Shown: piece after piece, positions 1 through 5,621 of the stretch
Position numbering within the stretch: position 1 is the stretch's first letter
How the letters are laid out: each line of letters begins with the position of its first letter
Origin: Synergistaceae bacterium
Lineage (GTDB): Bacteria; Synergistota; Synergistia; Synergistales; Aminobacteriaceae
DNA: 5,621 bases
Assembly (NCBI GenBank): GCA_012523155.1
Contig: JAAYJB010000020.1
Location: forward strand, 1-5,621
Reading direction: 5' to 3'
Translations under genes and position numbers: made by a program
The notes under the pieces: generated by a model
The model's database searches: none
What the model saw: the letters and a program-made list of their open reading frames with translations, nothing else
Told to the model about the DNA's origin: nothing

Positions 1-225
1 ATGGTGGCAGTCAACAGGCCCGGCTATTCCCCCAGGAAACTGGAGAATCTTCCCGCGGAAATACGCCAGGCGATCATTCCACTTGAAATCCCTCTTCTTT
101 CGATTTCAAGCACGGAAATCCGCCAAAGGATAGAGGAGAGAAGAAGCATCAAGTACCTTCTTCCCGAAGCAGTGGAGCAGTATATATACAAAAAAGAGCT
201 CTACCGGAAAAAGCTGGAGGTCTGA
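1..225 (+). CDS. nadD: NadD, nicotinate-nucleotide adenylyltransferase, C-terminal part (5' end outside window)
   Basis: This is the last 74 residues of the cytoplasmic enzyme that adenylylates nicotinate mononucleotide with ATP to give deamido-NAD, a step of NAD synthesis. The family is about 190-220 residues long, so roughly a third is visible. The nucleotidyltransferase start with its GxFxPxHxGH motif lies left of the window, and the ATG at position 1 is almost certainly an internal methionine. Visible family marks are VNRPGY (residues 4-9), the ATP-binding ISSTEIR (35-41) and the typical tail KYLLPEAVEQYI (51-62). The gene ends in TGA four bases before the next start codon, and its last codons carry the downstream gene's ribosome binding site. 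It is probably co-transcribed with the LCP gene and rsfS. The family call is firm; the substrate is taken from the family. Confidence 0.93.
   Translation: MVAVNRPGYSPRKLENLPAEIRQAIIPLEIPLLSISSTEIRQRIEERRSIKYLLPEAVEQYIYKKELYRKKLEV
216..220 (+). promoter_or_regulatory. Ribosome binding site of the LCP gene
   Basis: GGAGG lies nine bases before the ATG at 230, inside the last codons of nadD. It fixes the start of the LCP gene and suggests translational coupling to nadD. Confidence 0.8.
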
Positions 226-229
226 ACGA

Positions 230-1516
230 ATGAAAATCCTAAAAATCGCACTGATTTTTATCCTTGCCGTTTCAGCGGCTTTTGCAGGTGCTGCTCTGCG
301 CGTGCACACCTTCGTCGACCCGAAACCGCAGACGATCAAAGAATCCATCTCCTTCACAGAAGCCTCGGGGACTGTGAACATTATGCTCATAGGCATCGAT
401 GACGTGGAAGGAGGCAGAAGAGCCGACGCGATCGCCTTTGTGACGATCGACATCGACCGCAGGATCGTAAGGGTAATGTCCATACCGAGAGACACGAGGG
501 TTCAACTGCCGAAGGGGTGGGACAAGATAAACCACGCATATGCATACGGAGGCCTGGATATGCTCAGGGAGACGGTAGTCAATTTCCTGGGCCTTCCGGT
601 GAATTACTACGTTCTTGTGAATTACGATTCCTTCCCGTCAATAATAGACCTTATCGGAGGAGTGGATATCAATGTGGAGCGGCGCATGGTCTACAACGAT
701 AACGCCGGTAAACTCCACATTAACATCCCCAGGGGTTTCCAGAGGCTGGACGGGAAAACAGCTCTTCATTACGTCCGTTTCCGCCACGACGCTCTCGGAG
801 ATATCGGAAGGGTAAAGCGGCAGCAGGAGTTCATCAAGGCCGTTCTGAAAAAGCTGCAGACTCCGTCCATGATACCCAAAATACCGGAGCTTGCCCAAAA
901 AGCCATTGAAATGGTGAACTCGGACATGACACCTGCCCAGGCACTTCAGTTGGCGTCATACCTGGCCGACCTTCCGGGAGAAAACCTCAAATTCTTTACA
1001 CTTCCCGGAAAAGCGGCCTATATCTCCAATGTAAGTTACTGGATAGGTGATATAAGCGCTGCCTCAGAACTTCTTTCAGGTATGTCGGAGGAAAACGGAG
1101 GCAACGGTTCCGCAAGTGCCGGAGAAAAAGAAGACGGGGAGGAAGAAAAGGAGACACCGGAAGATCAGCCGGACGTACAGGAACTCCTTGCATCCATTTC
1201 AACTCCCGTATCCGTTCTCAACGGTGCAGGTGTATCAGGCCTCGGGAAAAAGGCAGCCACCACATTACAGAAGATCGGGATCGATATCGTCCACGTGGGA
1301 AACGCCAAGCATTTCGACTACCAGTACACAAGCATCCATGTTCCCGACAAGGGATCCGAATCGGTCCAGAGGACTGCCAGGGCCATGGGAGAGATCACGG
1401 GCATAGATAAACGCCTTATCACGAGAAGCAGCGCTGTCCCTCATGTTACAATTATCATCGGAAAAGACAGGGAAAGGATCCTAAAGAGGATCGAAGGTTT
1501 CGCCGGCAGTAGATAA
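230..1516 (+). CDS. LytR-CpsA-Psr (LCP) family envelope protein with C-terminal LytR_C domain
   Basis: This 428-residue protein is anchored by one N-terminal membrane segment (about residues 5-23) and should face the outside. LCP enzymes transfer lipid-linked glycopolymers onto peptidoglycan or other envelope acceptors. The LCP core spans about 48-210. It shows IMLIGIDD (51-58), the R..D pair at 64-66, SIPRDTRV (84-91) and YVRFRH with GDIGRVKRQQ (181-199); the conserved Arg and Asp residues that bind the polyprenyl pyrophosphate group in known LCP structures fall in these motifs. An acidic, Gly/Ser/Glu-rich linker (about 286-316) leads to a LytR_C domain (about 325-411, beginning PVSVLNGAGVSGLGKKA). 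The ATG is set by GGAGG nine bases upstream. The gene sits between nadD and rsfS, where several Firmicutes carry yqeK, or yqeK plus an LCP gene; no yqeK is present here. The acceptor polymer cannot be told from the sequence, so I give no gene symbol. Confidence 0.92.
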   Translation: MKILKIALIFILAVSAAFAGAALRVHTFVDPKPQTIKESISFTEASGTVNIMLIGIDDVEGGRRADAIAFVTIDIDRRIVRVMSIPRDTRVQLPKGWDKINHAYAYGGLDMLRETVVNFLGLPVNYYVLVNYDSFPSIIDLIGGVDINVERRMVYNDNAGKLHINIPRGFQRLDGKTALHYVRFRHDALGDIGRVKRQQEFIKAVLKKLQTPSMIPKIPELAQKAIEMVNSDMTPAQALQLASYLADLPGENLKFFTLPGKAAYISNVSYWIGDISAASELLSGMSEENGGNGSASAGEKEDGEEEKETPEDQPDVQELLASISTPVSVLNGAGVSGLGKKAATTLQKIGIDIVHVGNAKHFDYQYTSIHVPDKGSESVQRTARAMGEITGIDKRLITRSSAVPHVTIIIGKDRERILKRIEGFAGSR

Positions 1517-1540
1517 ACGTCTCACACCCATTTTTCTTAA

Positions 1541-1549
1541 AGAAGGTGA
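1541..1549 (+). promoter_or_regulatory. Ribosome binding site deciding the TTG start of rsfS
   Basis: AGAAGGTGA ends four bases before TTG at 1554, with the core AAGGTG five bases away. No ATG or GTG lies in frame between the LCP stop and this TTG. The next in-frame ATG (residue 27) would cut into the conserved domain, so TTG is the best start. Confidence 0.7.
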
Positions 1550-1553
1550 AAGA

Positions 1554-1910
1554 TTGAGGAAAGAAAACCGTCTGAAGAACTTCGAGTTCCTTTACGAAGC
1601 CCTTGCGGCGAAAAGAGGTCTCGATATTATGGCAATGGATCTTGAAGAGGCTGTTTCCATATCAGATACGTTCATACTTGTGACAGGGAACTCTGACATT
1701 CACATGGGTACGCTCAGGGACGCGGTTGTAGAAGCTCTTCACAACAGGGGGCTCGAGGCCCGGGTCGAGGGAAACGACAGTTCCCAATGGCGTCTCATCG
1801 ATGCAGGAGAGCTCATCATACATATTTTCAGCAAAGCAGGAAGAGACCATTACAAGCTCGAAAAGATCTGGGGCGACGCACCGACGTATCATTACGCATA
1901 TCACGACTGA
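1554..1910 (+). CDS. rsfS: Ribosomal silencing factor RsfS (Iojap/DUF143 family)
   Basis: RsfS binds protein uL14 of the large ribosomal subunit and blocks joining to the small subunit, lowering translation in starvation or stationary phase. The 118-residue protein has the full family length. Characteristic residues are SDTFILVTGNS (37-47), VEGNDSSQW (71-79), LIDAGELIIHIF (81-92), where the family has a WvllDyGdvvvHiF-type stretch, and R97, Y100, LEKIW (102-106). The usual aromatic residue after the Asp of the (T/S)D(Y)F motif is Thr here, which other family members also vary. Translation starts at TTG with a good Shine-Dalgarno site. The gene lies 37 bases after the LCP gene and downstream of nadD, a conserved partnership in many bacteria, and is the last gene of the rightward cluster. 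Confidence 0.93.
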   Translation: MRKENRLKNFEFLYEALAAKRGLDIMAMDLEEAVSISDTFILVTGNSDIHMGTLRDAVVEALHNRGLEARVEGNDSSQWRLIDAGELIIHIFSKAGRDHYKLEKIWGDAPTYHYAYHD

Positions 1911-1935
1911 GCAATTCCGGAAAATAAAATCAAGA

Positions 1936-1968
1936 CGGCCGCAGAATAAAAATGCGGCCGCTATTTTT
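1936..1968. terminator. Probable bidirectional intrinsic terminator between rsfS and tpiA
   Basis: An 8-bp perfect GC-rich stem pairs CGGCCGCA (1936-1943) with TGCGGCCG (1953-1960) around a 9-base A-rich loop. On the + strand it is followed by CTATTTTT. On the - strand it is followed by TCTTGATTTTATTTT. It lies 25 bases after the rsfS stop and 64 bases after the tpiA stop, so it can serve both convergent transcripts. The T-tracts are interrupted on both sides, so efficiency is uncertain. Confidence 0.8.
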
Positions 1969-2024
1969 CAAAAAAGATGTCTTATAATATATCTTATGTT
2001 ACATTATTGGCTTTTCCTTTGCTG

Positions 2025-2801
2025 TCAGACGGAGATCGTTCTGTAGTTCTCGTAGATTCCAAGGAAGGAATCCACTTTCAAAGAAGCCCCTCCCACAAGC
2101 GCTCCGTCGATATCGTGCTGGGAAAGCAGATCCAGTGCGTTCGACTCCTTGACGCTTCCTCCGTACAGCACGGGAATTTTCGGATGAGTACCGAAATGCT
2201 CTTCTGCCATTTTTGCAGCAAAACCACATACTTCCTGGGCGTCCTCAGGACGTGCGTTTTTGCCCGTCCCGATCGCCCACACGGGTTCATAGGCAAGGAT
2301 GATCCCGCAGCCCTTGTCCTTTTCAAGCCCGGAAAATGCTGACTCTAGCTGTTCCCTGGCCACTGCAAGGGTTTTACCGGACTCCCGTTCGTCAAGAGTT
2401 TCTCCGAAACACAGTACTGCTTTCAACCCTGCTTCAAGGGCTTTTGCGAGCTTTTTCGCCACGATTTCGTTGCTTTCACCAAATATGTGACGTCTTTCAC
2501 TATGCCCCGCAAGGACGTGGGAACACCCAACAGCCTTGACCATGTCCATGGAGACCTCTCCTGTGAACGCTCCCCTGTCTTCGAAATAGCCGTCCTGGGC
2601 GCCGCACGTGACGGGAACATCTTCAGGGAGGCTTTTTAGGACCTCCGGTATGGATAAAAAAGGCGGGAAAAGGCACACCTGGATCATTTCGCTGCTGTAG
2701 ATATCCCCCTGCATTTTATTTCCGAGTGTCCTGCAGAACTCCTCCCCTTCAAAGGGCAGCATATTCATCTTCCAGTTTCCGTAAAGGTAAATCTTTTTCA
2801 T
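2025..2801 (-). CDS. tpiA: Triosephosphate isomerase
   Basis: This cytoplasmic TIM-barrel enzyme interconverts dihydroxyacetone phosphate and glyceraldehyde 3-phosphate in glycolysis and gluconeogenesis. The protein is 258 residues, a normal full length. Catalytic residues are all present: N9 and K11 in GNWKMN, H100 in LAGHSERR, and E172 in AYEPVWAIGTG, which continues into the flexible phosphate loop 6 (173-181). The phosphate-binding YGGSV (213-217) and VGGAS (236-240) motifs are intact. The segment CGAQDGYFEDRGAFTGE (66-82) has Asp where GAQN is common, a mild change. The ATG follows GGGAGGGGAG. The gene starts 18 bases after the pgk stop and is the last gene of the leftward operon, ending before the shared hairpin. 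No frameshift or truncation is seen. Confidence 0.98.
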   Translation of the reverse strand: MKKIYLYGNWKMNMLPFEGEEFCRTLGNKMQGDIYSSEMIQVCLFPPFLSIPEVLKSLPEDVPVTCGAQDGYFEDRGAFTGEVSMDMVKAVGCSHVLAGHSERRHIFGESNEIVAKKLAKALEAGLKAVLCFGETLDERESGKTLAVAREQLESAFSGLEKDKGCGIILAYEPVWAIGTGKNARPEDAQEVCGFAAKMAEEHFGTHPKIPVLYGGSVKESNALDLLSQHDIDGALVGGASLKVDSFLGIYENYRTISV

Positions 2802-2807
2802 GGGGCT

Positions 2808-2817
2808 CTCCCCTCCC
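2808..2817 (-). promoter_or_regulatory. Ribosome binding site of tpiA
   Basis: On the - strand GGGAGGGGAG fills most of the 18-base gap between pgk and tpiA. Its two overlapping purine cores lie about 6 and 10 bases from the ATG. It confirms the 2801 start. Confidence 0.75.
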
Positions 2818-2819
2818 TG

Positions 2820-4013
2820 TCAGTCCGTAATGTACAGCGGTGTTATCCCTGGAAGCGCTTTGCCTTCGCAGAATTCAAGGCTTGCGCCGCCTCCGGTGGA
2901 AACGTGGGACACCGATCCGTCAAAACCAAGCTGTTTTGCCGCAGCAGCAGTATCTCCCCCACCTACGACGGTAACGCCGCCCTTTCGGGTACATTTGGCA
3001 ACGCCTTCAGCGACAGTTTTCGTGCCGCCTGAAAACACCGGATTTTCGAAGACACCCATGGGCCCGTTCCAGAGGACCGTCCTTGCGGAAGCAATTTTCT
3101 CCGAGAAAAGGGTTGCCGTCTCAGGGCCGATATCAAGACCCATAAGTCCGTCCGGGATATTGTCTGCGGGGACGACAGTTTCACCTGCGGTAATATCAAG
3201 CGACGTACCTGCCACCACGTCAACGGGAAGCAGTATCTCCACTCCGGCTTTTTCCGCCCTTTTCATCATCTCGGATGCGAAATCCGCCTTTTCCGCCTCG
3301 AAAAGGGATTTTCCTATACTCCCGCCCCTTGCCTTCAGGAACGTGAAGGCCATTCCTCCGCCGATAAGTATGGCGCTGGCCTTGTCCATAAGGTTTTCCA
3401 CAACGCCGATCTTGTCTGAAACCTTTGCTCCTCCGAGAATAATGACGAAAGGCTTTTCAGGGTTTTCACTTACTGCGGAAAGCATTTCGACTTCCCTTTC
3501 AATCAGTGCCCCGGAAAAAGAAGGGAGGAACTCCGTGATGCCGTTAGTGGACGCATCAGCCCTGTGGGAAGCACTGAACGCATCCATGACGAACACATCA
3601 AAGGGGGCGGCAAGGTTTTCCGCGAAGGTTCTGTCGTTCTCCTGCTCTTCGGCATGAAACCTCAGGTTCTCCAGGACTAGCACACTGCCTTTCGGAAGAG
3701 AAGCCATGGCCTCCTTCACTTTCGGGCCGACACATTCATCACAGAAGACGACAGGAACACCGTAAAGCTTTTCCGCTTCGGGAGCCACAAGGGACAGGGA
3801 CATTTCAGGAACGCGCTTCCCCTTGGGGCGTCCAAGGTGAGATGCCAGAGCAACCTTTGCCCCCGATCCCAGAAGGGCTTCAAGAGTCTTCATGTGAGCT
3901 TCTATTCTCGTTGTATCCGTAACCTTTCCATCTTTCAGCGGGACATTGAAATCGACCCTTAACAATACTTTTTTTCCCTTGACGTCCTCTTTTCTGAAGC
4001 TTCGCATTTTCAT
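2820..4013 (-). CDS. pgk: Phosphoglycerate kinase
   Basis: This cytoplasmic enzyme reversibly transfers the acyl phosphate of 1,3-bisphosphoglycerate to ADP. I start it at ATG 4013 (MKMRSF), giving 397 residues, a normal family length. The frame is open back to an ATG at 4070, but that extension overlaps the end of whiA and has no family similarity, whereas AAAGGAGGA lies eight bases or fewer before 4013. N-domain substrate residues are in RVDFNVP (19-25), R36, HLGRPKG (59-65), LENLRFH (114-120) and SHRADAS (149-155). The nucleotide side is seen in LGGAKVSDK (193-201), LIGGGMAFTFL (216-226), NGPMGVFE (316-323), GGGDTAAAA (351-359) and STGGGASLEF (372-381). The DAFSASHR stretch (144-151) differs from the common DAFGTAHR but keeps the Arg. 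The gene lies 14 bases after whiA and 18 before tpiA; no gap gene sits beside it in the window. Confidence 0.98.
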   Translation of the reverse strand: MKMRSFRKEDVKGKKVLLRVDFNVPLKDGKVTDTTRIEAHMKTLEALLGSGAKVALASHLGRPKGKRVPEMSLSLVAPEAEKLYGVPVVFCDECVGPKVKEAMASLPKGSVLVLENLRFHAEEQENDRTFAENLAAPFDVFVMDAFSASHRADASTNGITEFLPSFSGALIEREVEMLSAVSENPEKPFVIILGGAKVSDKIGVVENLMDKASAILIGGGMAFTFLKARGGSIGKSLFEAEKADFASEMMKRAEKAGVEILLPVDVVAGTSLDITAGETVVPADNIPDGLMGLDIGPETATLFSEKIASARTVLWNGPMGVFENPVFSGGTKTVAEGVAKCTRKGGVTVVGGGDTAAAAKQLGFDGSVSHVSTGGGASLEFCEGKALPGITPLYITD

Positions 4014-4020
4014 CGGAAAC

Positions 4021-4030
4021 TCCTCCTTTA
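4021..4030 (-). promoter_or_regulatory. Ribosome binding site of pgk overlapping the whiA stop codon
   Basis: On the - strand TAAAGGAGGA contains the whiA stop (TAA, 4030-4028) and a near-perfect Shine-Dalgarno site (AAGGAGG, 4028-4022), eight bases before ATG 4013. It fixes the pgk start against the longer frame from 4070. A ribosome ending whiA would stop on top of it, which favours coupled re-initiation. Confidence 0.85.
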
Positions 4031-4951
4031 TCGGATTGGGAAACGTTCCCTCCTGGAGGCAAGGGAACATGTCATTTCTTCAAGCTTCTTCCACCGATAT
4101 TTTACAGTACTTTTGCTAACCGGCGGAGACAGCATCCTACCGAGCTCTTCGAGGGTGGCGCTTGGATTCGAAAGGCGCGAACAGACCAATTCCTTCAGCG
4201 CAAAGGGAAGGGCTTCAAACCCCGGAAGAGCCATGGCTGAACGTGCGATCTCCATCTGCCGTGAAGCAGCCTCCAGGGACTTCCTGATATTGGATGCATC
4301 ACAGTTCACAAGCTTATTGGCCCTGTTTCTCATGGAACGGACGATCGCTTTTTCCTCTAGAGCGAGGGATGTCCGGCCGAGACCAAACCTGGCGAGCAGC
4401 GTCACTATTTCCTCCTGGTTTCTTAGGGTGATCTCGTACTTCCCCTGTACCTGTCTTCTTCCGATGGAAAAATGCCCTTTTTTCAGGACTGCAGCGGCTC
4501 TTTTCTCAACTTCCGTGTCACCCGTCCGAAAGCTCATATAATAGCCTGTCTTCGGTATATACAATCCTCCGCAACTTCCCCAAAGCCCCCTAAGCCAGTC
4601 CGGCTTCCGGAGGGAAATGACTTCCCCTGTCAGGGGAAAAACCAGGGGAAAAACGGAGTGAGGAAGATGGAAAAGAACTCTGCCCTTCATGGAACGGGGA
4701 ATGCTCAACAGCGACGGGAAATCCTGCGTTTCCTGAACTCCGGACAACGGCCAGAGCCTGGAAAGGCGGCGGAATACCCACAGCCTCCCGCTGGAAAATT
4801 CAGTTCCATCAGAAACGTCATCCGTCCTTGAAAGTCCGCACAGGATCCCACGAATCTCGTCGAGAGCCTCGTGTTGTCCTTTCACAGGACATGAAAGCCA
4901 TTCATCCCACATGGATGACGAAAGCGTCATCCCCTGTGAACTGTGAGACAT
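4028..4951 (-). CDS. whiA: WhiA-family DNA-binding protein with a diverged N-terminal half
   Basis: WhiA proteins pair a LAGLIDADG-homing-endonuclease-like domain that lacks nuclease activity with a C-terminal helix-turn-helix. In Streptomyces WhiA acts with WhiB to control sporulation septation; in Bacillus it affects chromosome segregation and division. This 307-residue protein has the usual length. The C-terminal half is clear: EEKAIVRSMRNRANKLVNCD (199-218), ASNIRKSLEAASRQMEIA (219-236), then the DNA-binding part LKELVCSRLSNPSATLEELG (252-271) and SPPVSKSTVKYRWKKL (275-290). The middle WLRGLWGSCGGLYIPKTGYY (119-138) corresponds to the family LRGaFLagGsv segment. Residues 1-115 are Trp/Leu/Ser-rich and only faintly family-like. 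The ATG has AGAGGA eight bases upstream. It starts four bases after the yvcK stop, the classic yvcK-whiA pair, and runs into pgk. The target genes here cannot be told. Confidence 0.88.
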   Translation of the reverse strand: MSHSSQGMTLSSSMWDEWLSCPVKGQHEALDEIRGILCGLSRTDDVSDGTEFSSGRLWVFRRLSRLWPLSGVQETQDFPSLLSIPRSMKGRVLFHLPHSVFPLVFPLTGEVISLRKPDWLRGLWGSCGGLYIPKTGYYMSFRTGDTEVEKRAAAVLKKGHFSIGRRQVQGKYEITLRNQEEIVTLLARFGLGRTSLALEEKAIVRSMRNRANKLVNCDASNIRKSLEAASRQMEIARSAMALPGFEALPFALKELVCSRLSNPSATLEELGRMLSPPVSKSTVKYRWKKLEEMTCSLASRRERFPIR

Positions 4952-4955
4952 GGGA

Positions 4956-5621
4956 TCAATCCTCTTTCAATTCCCTGCAGAGACGAACGAGGACATGGGA
5001 AAGCGCCTGCCCGTCATGACGGATAAGGGAATTGTCCGCTATCTGAACGAAATCTCCCTCGACTATGGTACACCCCATTTTCTCCAATTCAGTCCTCTGC
5101 CCGGAGTCCAGGTACAGGGGTTCCGCTCCCTGCCTGCTGTATTTCTCGAGGATGTGGGGAGGGAACCTTCCTGAGTTTGCGATCACGTAATCCGGAGGCA
5201 TACCCATAACGGAGGCGATCCATTTCACGTGTTCCATGATGGAAAAGCCCTCCGTTTCGCCCGGCTGCGTCATAAGGTTGCAGATGTACACCTTGGGAAC
5301 CACCGATTTCCTGAGTTGTTCTGCCACGGTCCGGATAAGAAGATTCGGGATGACGCTCGTGAAAAGGCTTCCCGGTCCAAGAACGATCACCTCTGCCTCT
5401 TCAACGGCACGGAGCACATCGTTGAGAGGTTTTGAGTCCTTCGGCTCAAGCCAGATATCAGTTATATTCTTGCCGTTATCGGCGATGGCAAGTTCTCCTC
5501 GAATTCTATCACCTGTCCGTGTTTCGGCAACAAGAGAAACTGCTTCCGTAGTCACCGGAAGCACCCGTCCGCGGATCGCCAGAAGGTTGTTCATTTCTTC
5601 CACTGCTCTCCTGAAATCCCC
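4956..5621 (-). CDS. yvcK: YvcK/GlmR-family gluconeogenesis factor (CofD-like), C-terminal part (5' end outside window)
   Basis: The frame stays open to the window edge (GDFRRAVEEMNNLLAIRG onward), so the visible 221 residues are the C-terminal part of a protein usually over 310 residues long. The GTG at 5603 is internal. The family resembles the 2-phospho-L-lactate transferase CofD. Bacillus YvcK/GlmR binds UDP-GlcNAc, is needed for growth on gluconeogenic carbon sources, and supports GlmS and cell-wall precursor supply. Seen here, counting from the edge, are RGRVLPVT (17-24), the hallmark VLGPGSLFTSVIPNLL (80-95), NLMTQPGETEGFS (115-127) and VIANSGRFP (146-154). The N-terminal GGGTG-type motif lies beyond 5621. 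The stop falls in the spacer between the whiA Shine-Dalgarno site and its ATG. In many Firmicutes rapZ lies directly upstream; whether it does here cannot be seen. Confidence 0.95.
   Translation of the reverse strand, partial: GDFRRAVEEMNNLLAIRGRVLPVTTEAVSLVAETRTGDRIRGELAIADNGKNITDIWLEPKDSKPLNDVLRAVEEAEVIVLGPGSLFTSVIPNLLIRTVAEQLRKSVVPKVYICNLMTQPGETEGFSIMEHVKWIASVMGMPPDYVIANSGRFPPHILEKYSRQGAEPLYLDSGQRTELEKMGCTIVEGDFVQIADNSLIRHDGQALSHVLVRLCRELKED
4960..4965 (-). promoter_or_regulatory. Ribosome binding site of whiA inside the end of yvcK
   Basis: AGAGGA on the - strand lies in the last yvcK codons, eight bases before the whiA ATG at 4951. The yvcK TGA falls in the spacer. This supports the 4951 start over the later methionines at residues 8 and 14, and suggests coupling. 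Confidence 0.7.

Noticed and set aside
1..3. ATG at the very first base as a true start of a small gene
   Set aside because: The translation enters mid-way through NadD (VNRPGY followed by the ISST motif). It is an internal methionine exposed by the window edge.
1983..1988. TATAAT on the + strand in the convergent gap, as a possible -10 box
   Set aside because: No TTGACA-like box lies 16-18 bases upstream, where the terminator hairpin sits instead, and no + strand gene follows. AT-rich sequence gives such hits by chance.
1977..2342. A 121-residue + strand frame starting in the convergent gap and running antisense to tpiA
   Set aside because: It lies mostly opposite conserved tpiA codons, has no family resemblance, and begins in AT-rich non-coding sequence.
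2800..3657. A 285-residue open frame on the + strand opposite pgk
   Set aside because: It is antisense to an unmistakable full-length pgk, has no Shine-Dalgarno site (the start is preceded by AATCTTTTTC), and its Ser/Pro/Ala-rich translation resembles no family. It is a codon-usage shadow.
4113..4831. Two overlapping + strand open frames opposite whiA (142 and 119 residues)
   Set aside because: The opposite strand carries the WhiA motifs over much of this span, and these translations have no recognisable domain, membrane segment or ribosome binding site.

Overview
The window is an ordinary, gene-dense chromosomal housekeeping region. Two gene clusters point at each other: a rightward one (nadD 3' end, an LCP-family gene, rsfS) and a leftward one (yvcK 3' part, whiA, pgk, tpiA). 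They converge on a hairpin near 1936-1968. Every real gene matches a known family. I see no mobile element, CRISPR array, RNA gene or phage trace, and nothing that amounts to an undescribed system.

The source is a bacterium of middling GC content with strong Shine-Dalgarno sites. The yvcK-whiA pair and an LCP protein with a LytR_C tail beside nadD and rsfS suggest a Firmicutes/Clostridia-like or Synergistota-like genome. I lean towards Synergistota because WhiA is strongly diverged and the nadD-LCP-rsfS block lacks yqeK. This is an inference from gene order and family flavour, not a demonstrated placement.

Rightward block (1-1910): the last third of NadD (NAD biosynthesis) is followed after 4 bases by a membrane-anchored LytR-CpsA-Psr protein that probably attaches glycopolymers to the cell envelope. 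After another 37 bases comes RsfS, the ribosomal silencing factor, on a TTG start. The close packing suggests one transcript. Its promoter lies left of the window.

Convergent gap (1911-2024): an 8-bp GC-rich perfect stem flanked by T-rich stretches on both strands, probably terminating both transcripts. The rest of the gap is AT-rich and otherwise featureless.

Leftward block (5621 down to 2025): YvcK/GlmR (C-terminal 221 residues), WhiA, phosphoglycerate kinase and triosephosphate isomerase, separated by 4, 14 and 18 bases. Each Shine-Dalgarno site sits in or directly beside the end of the preceding gene, as expected for one translationally coupled operon. It joins a carbon/envelope-precursor control factor (YvcK) and a WhiA regulator to two triose-phosphate enzymes of glycolysis/gluconeogenesis. 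Its promoter lies right of the window.
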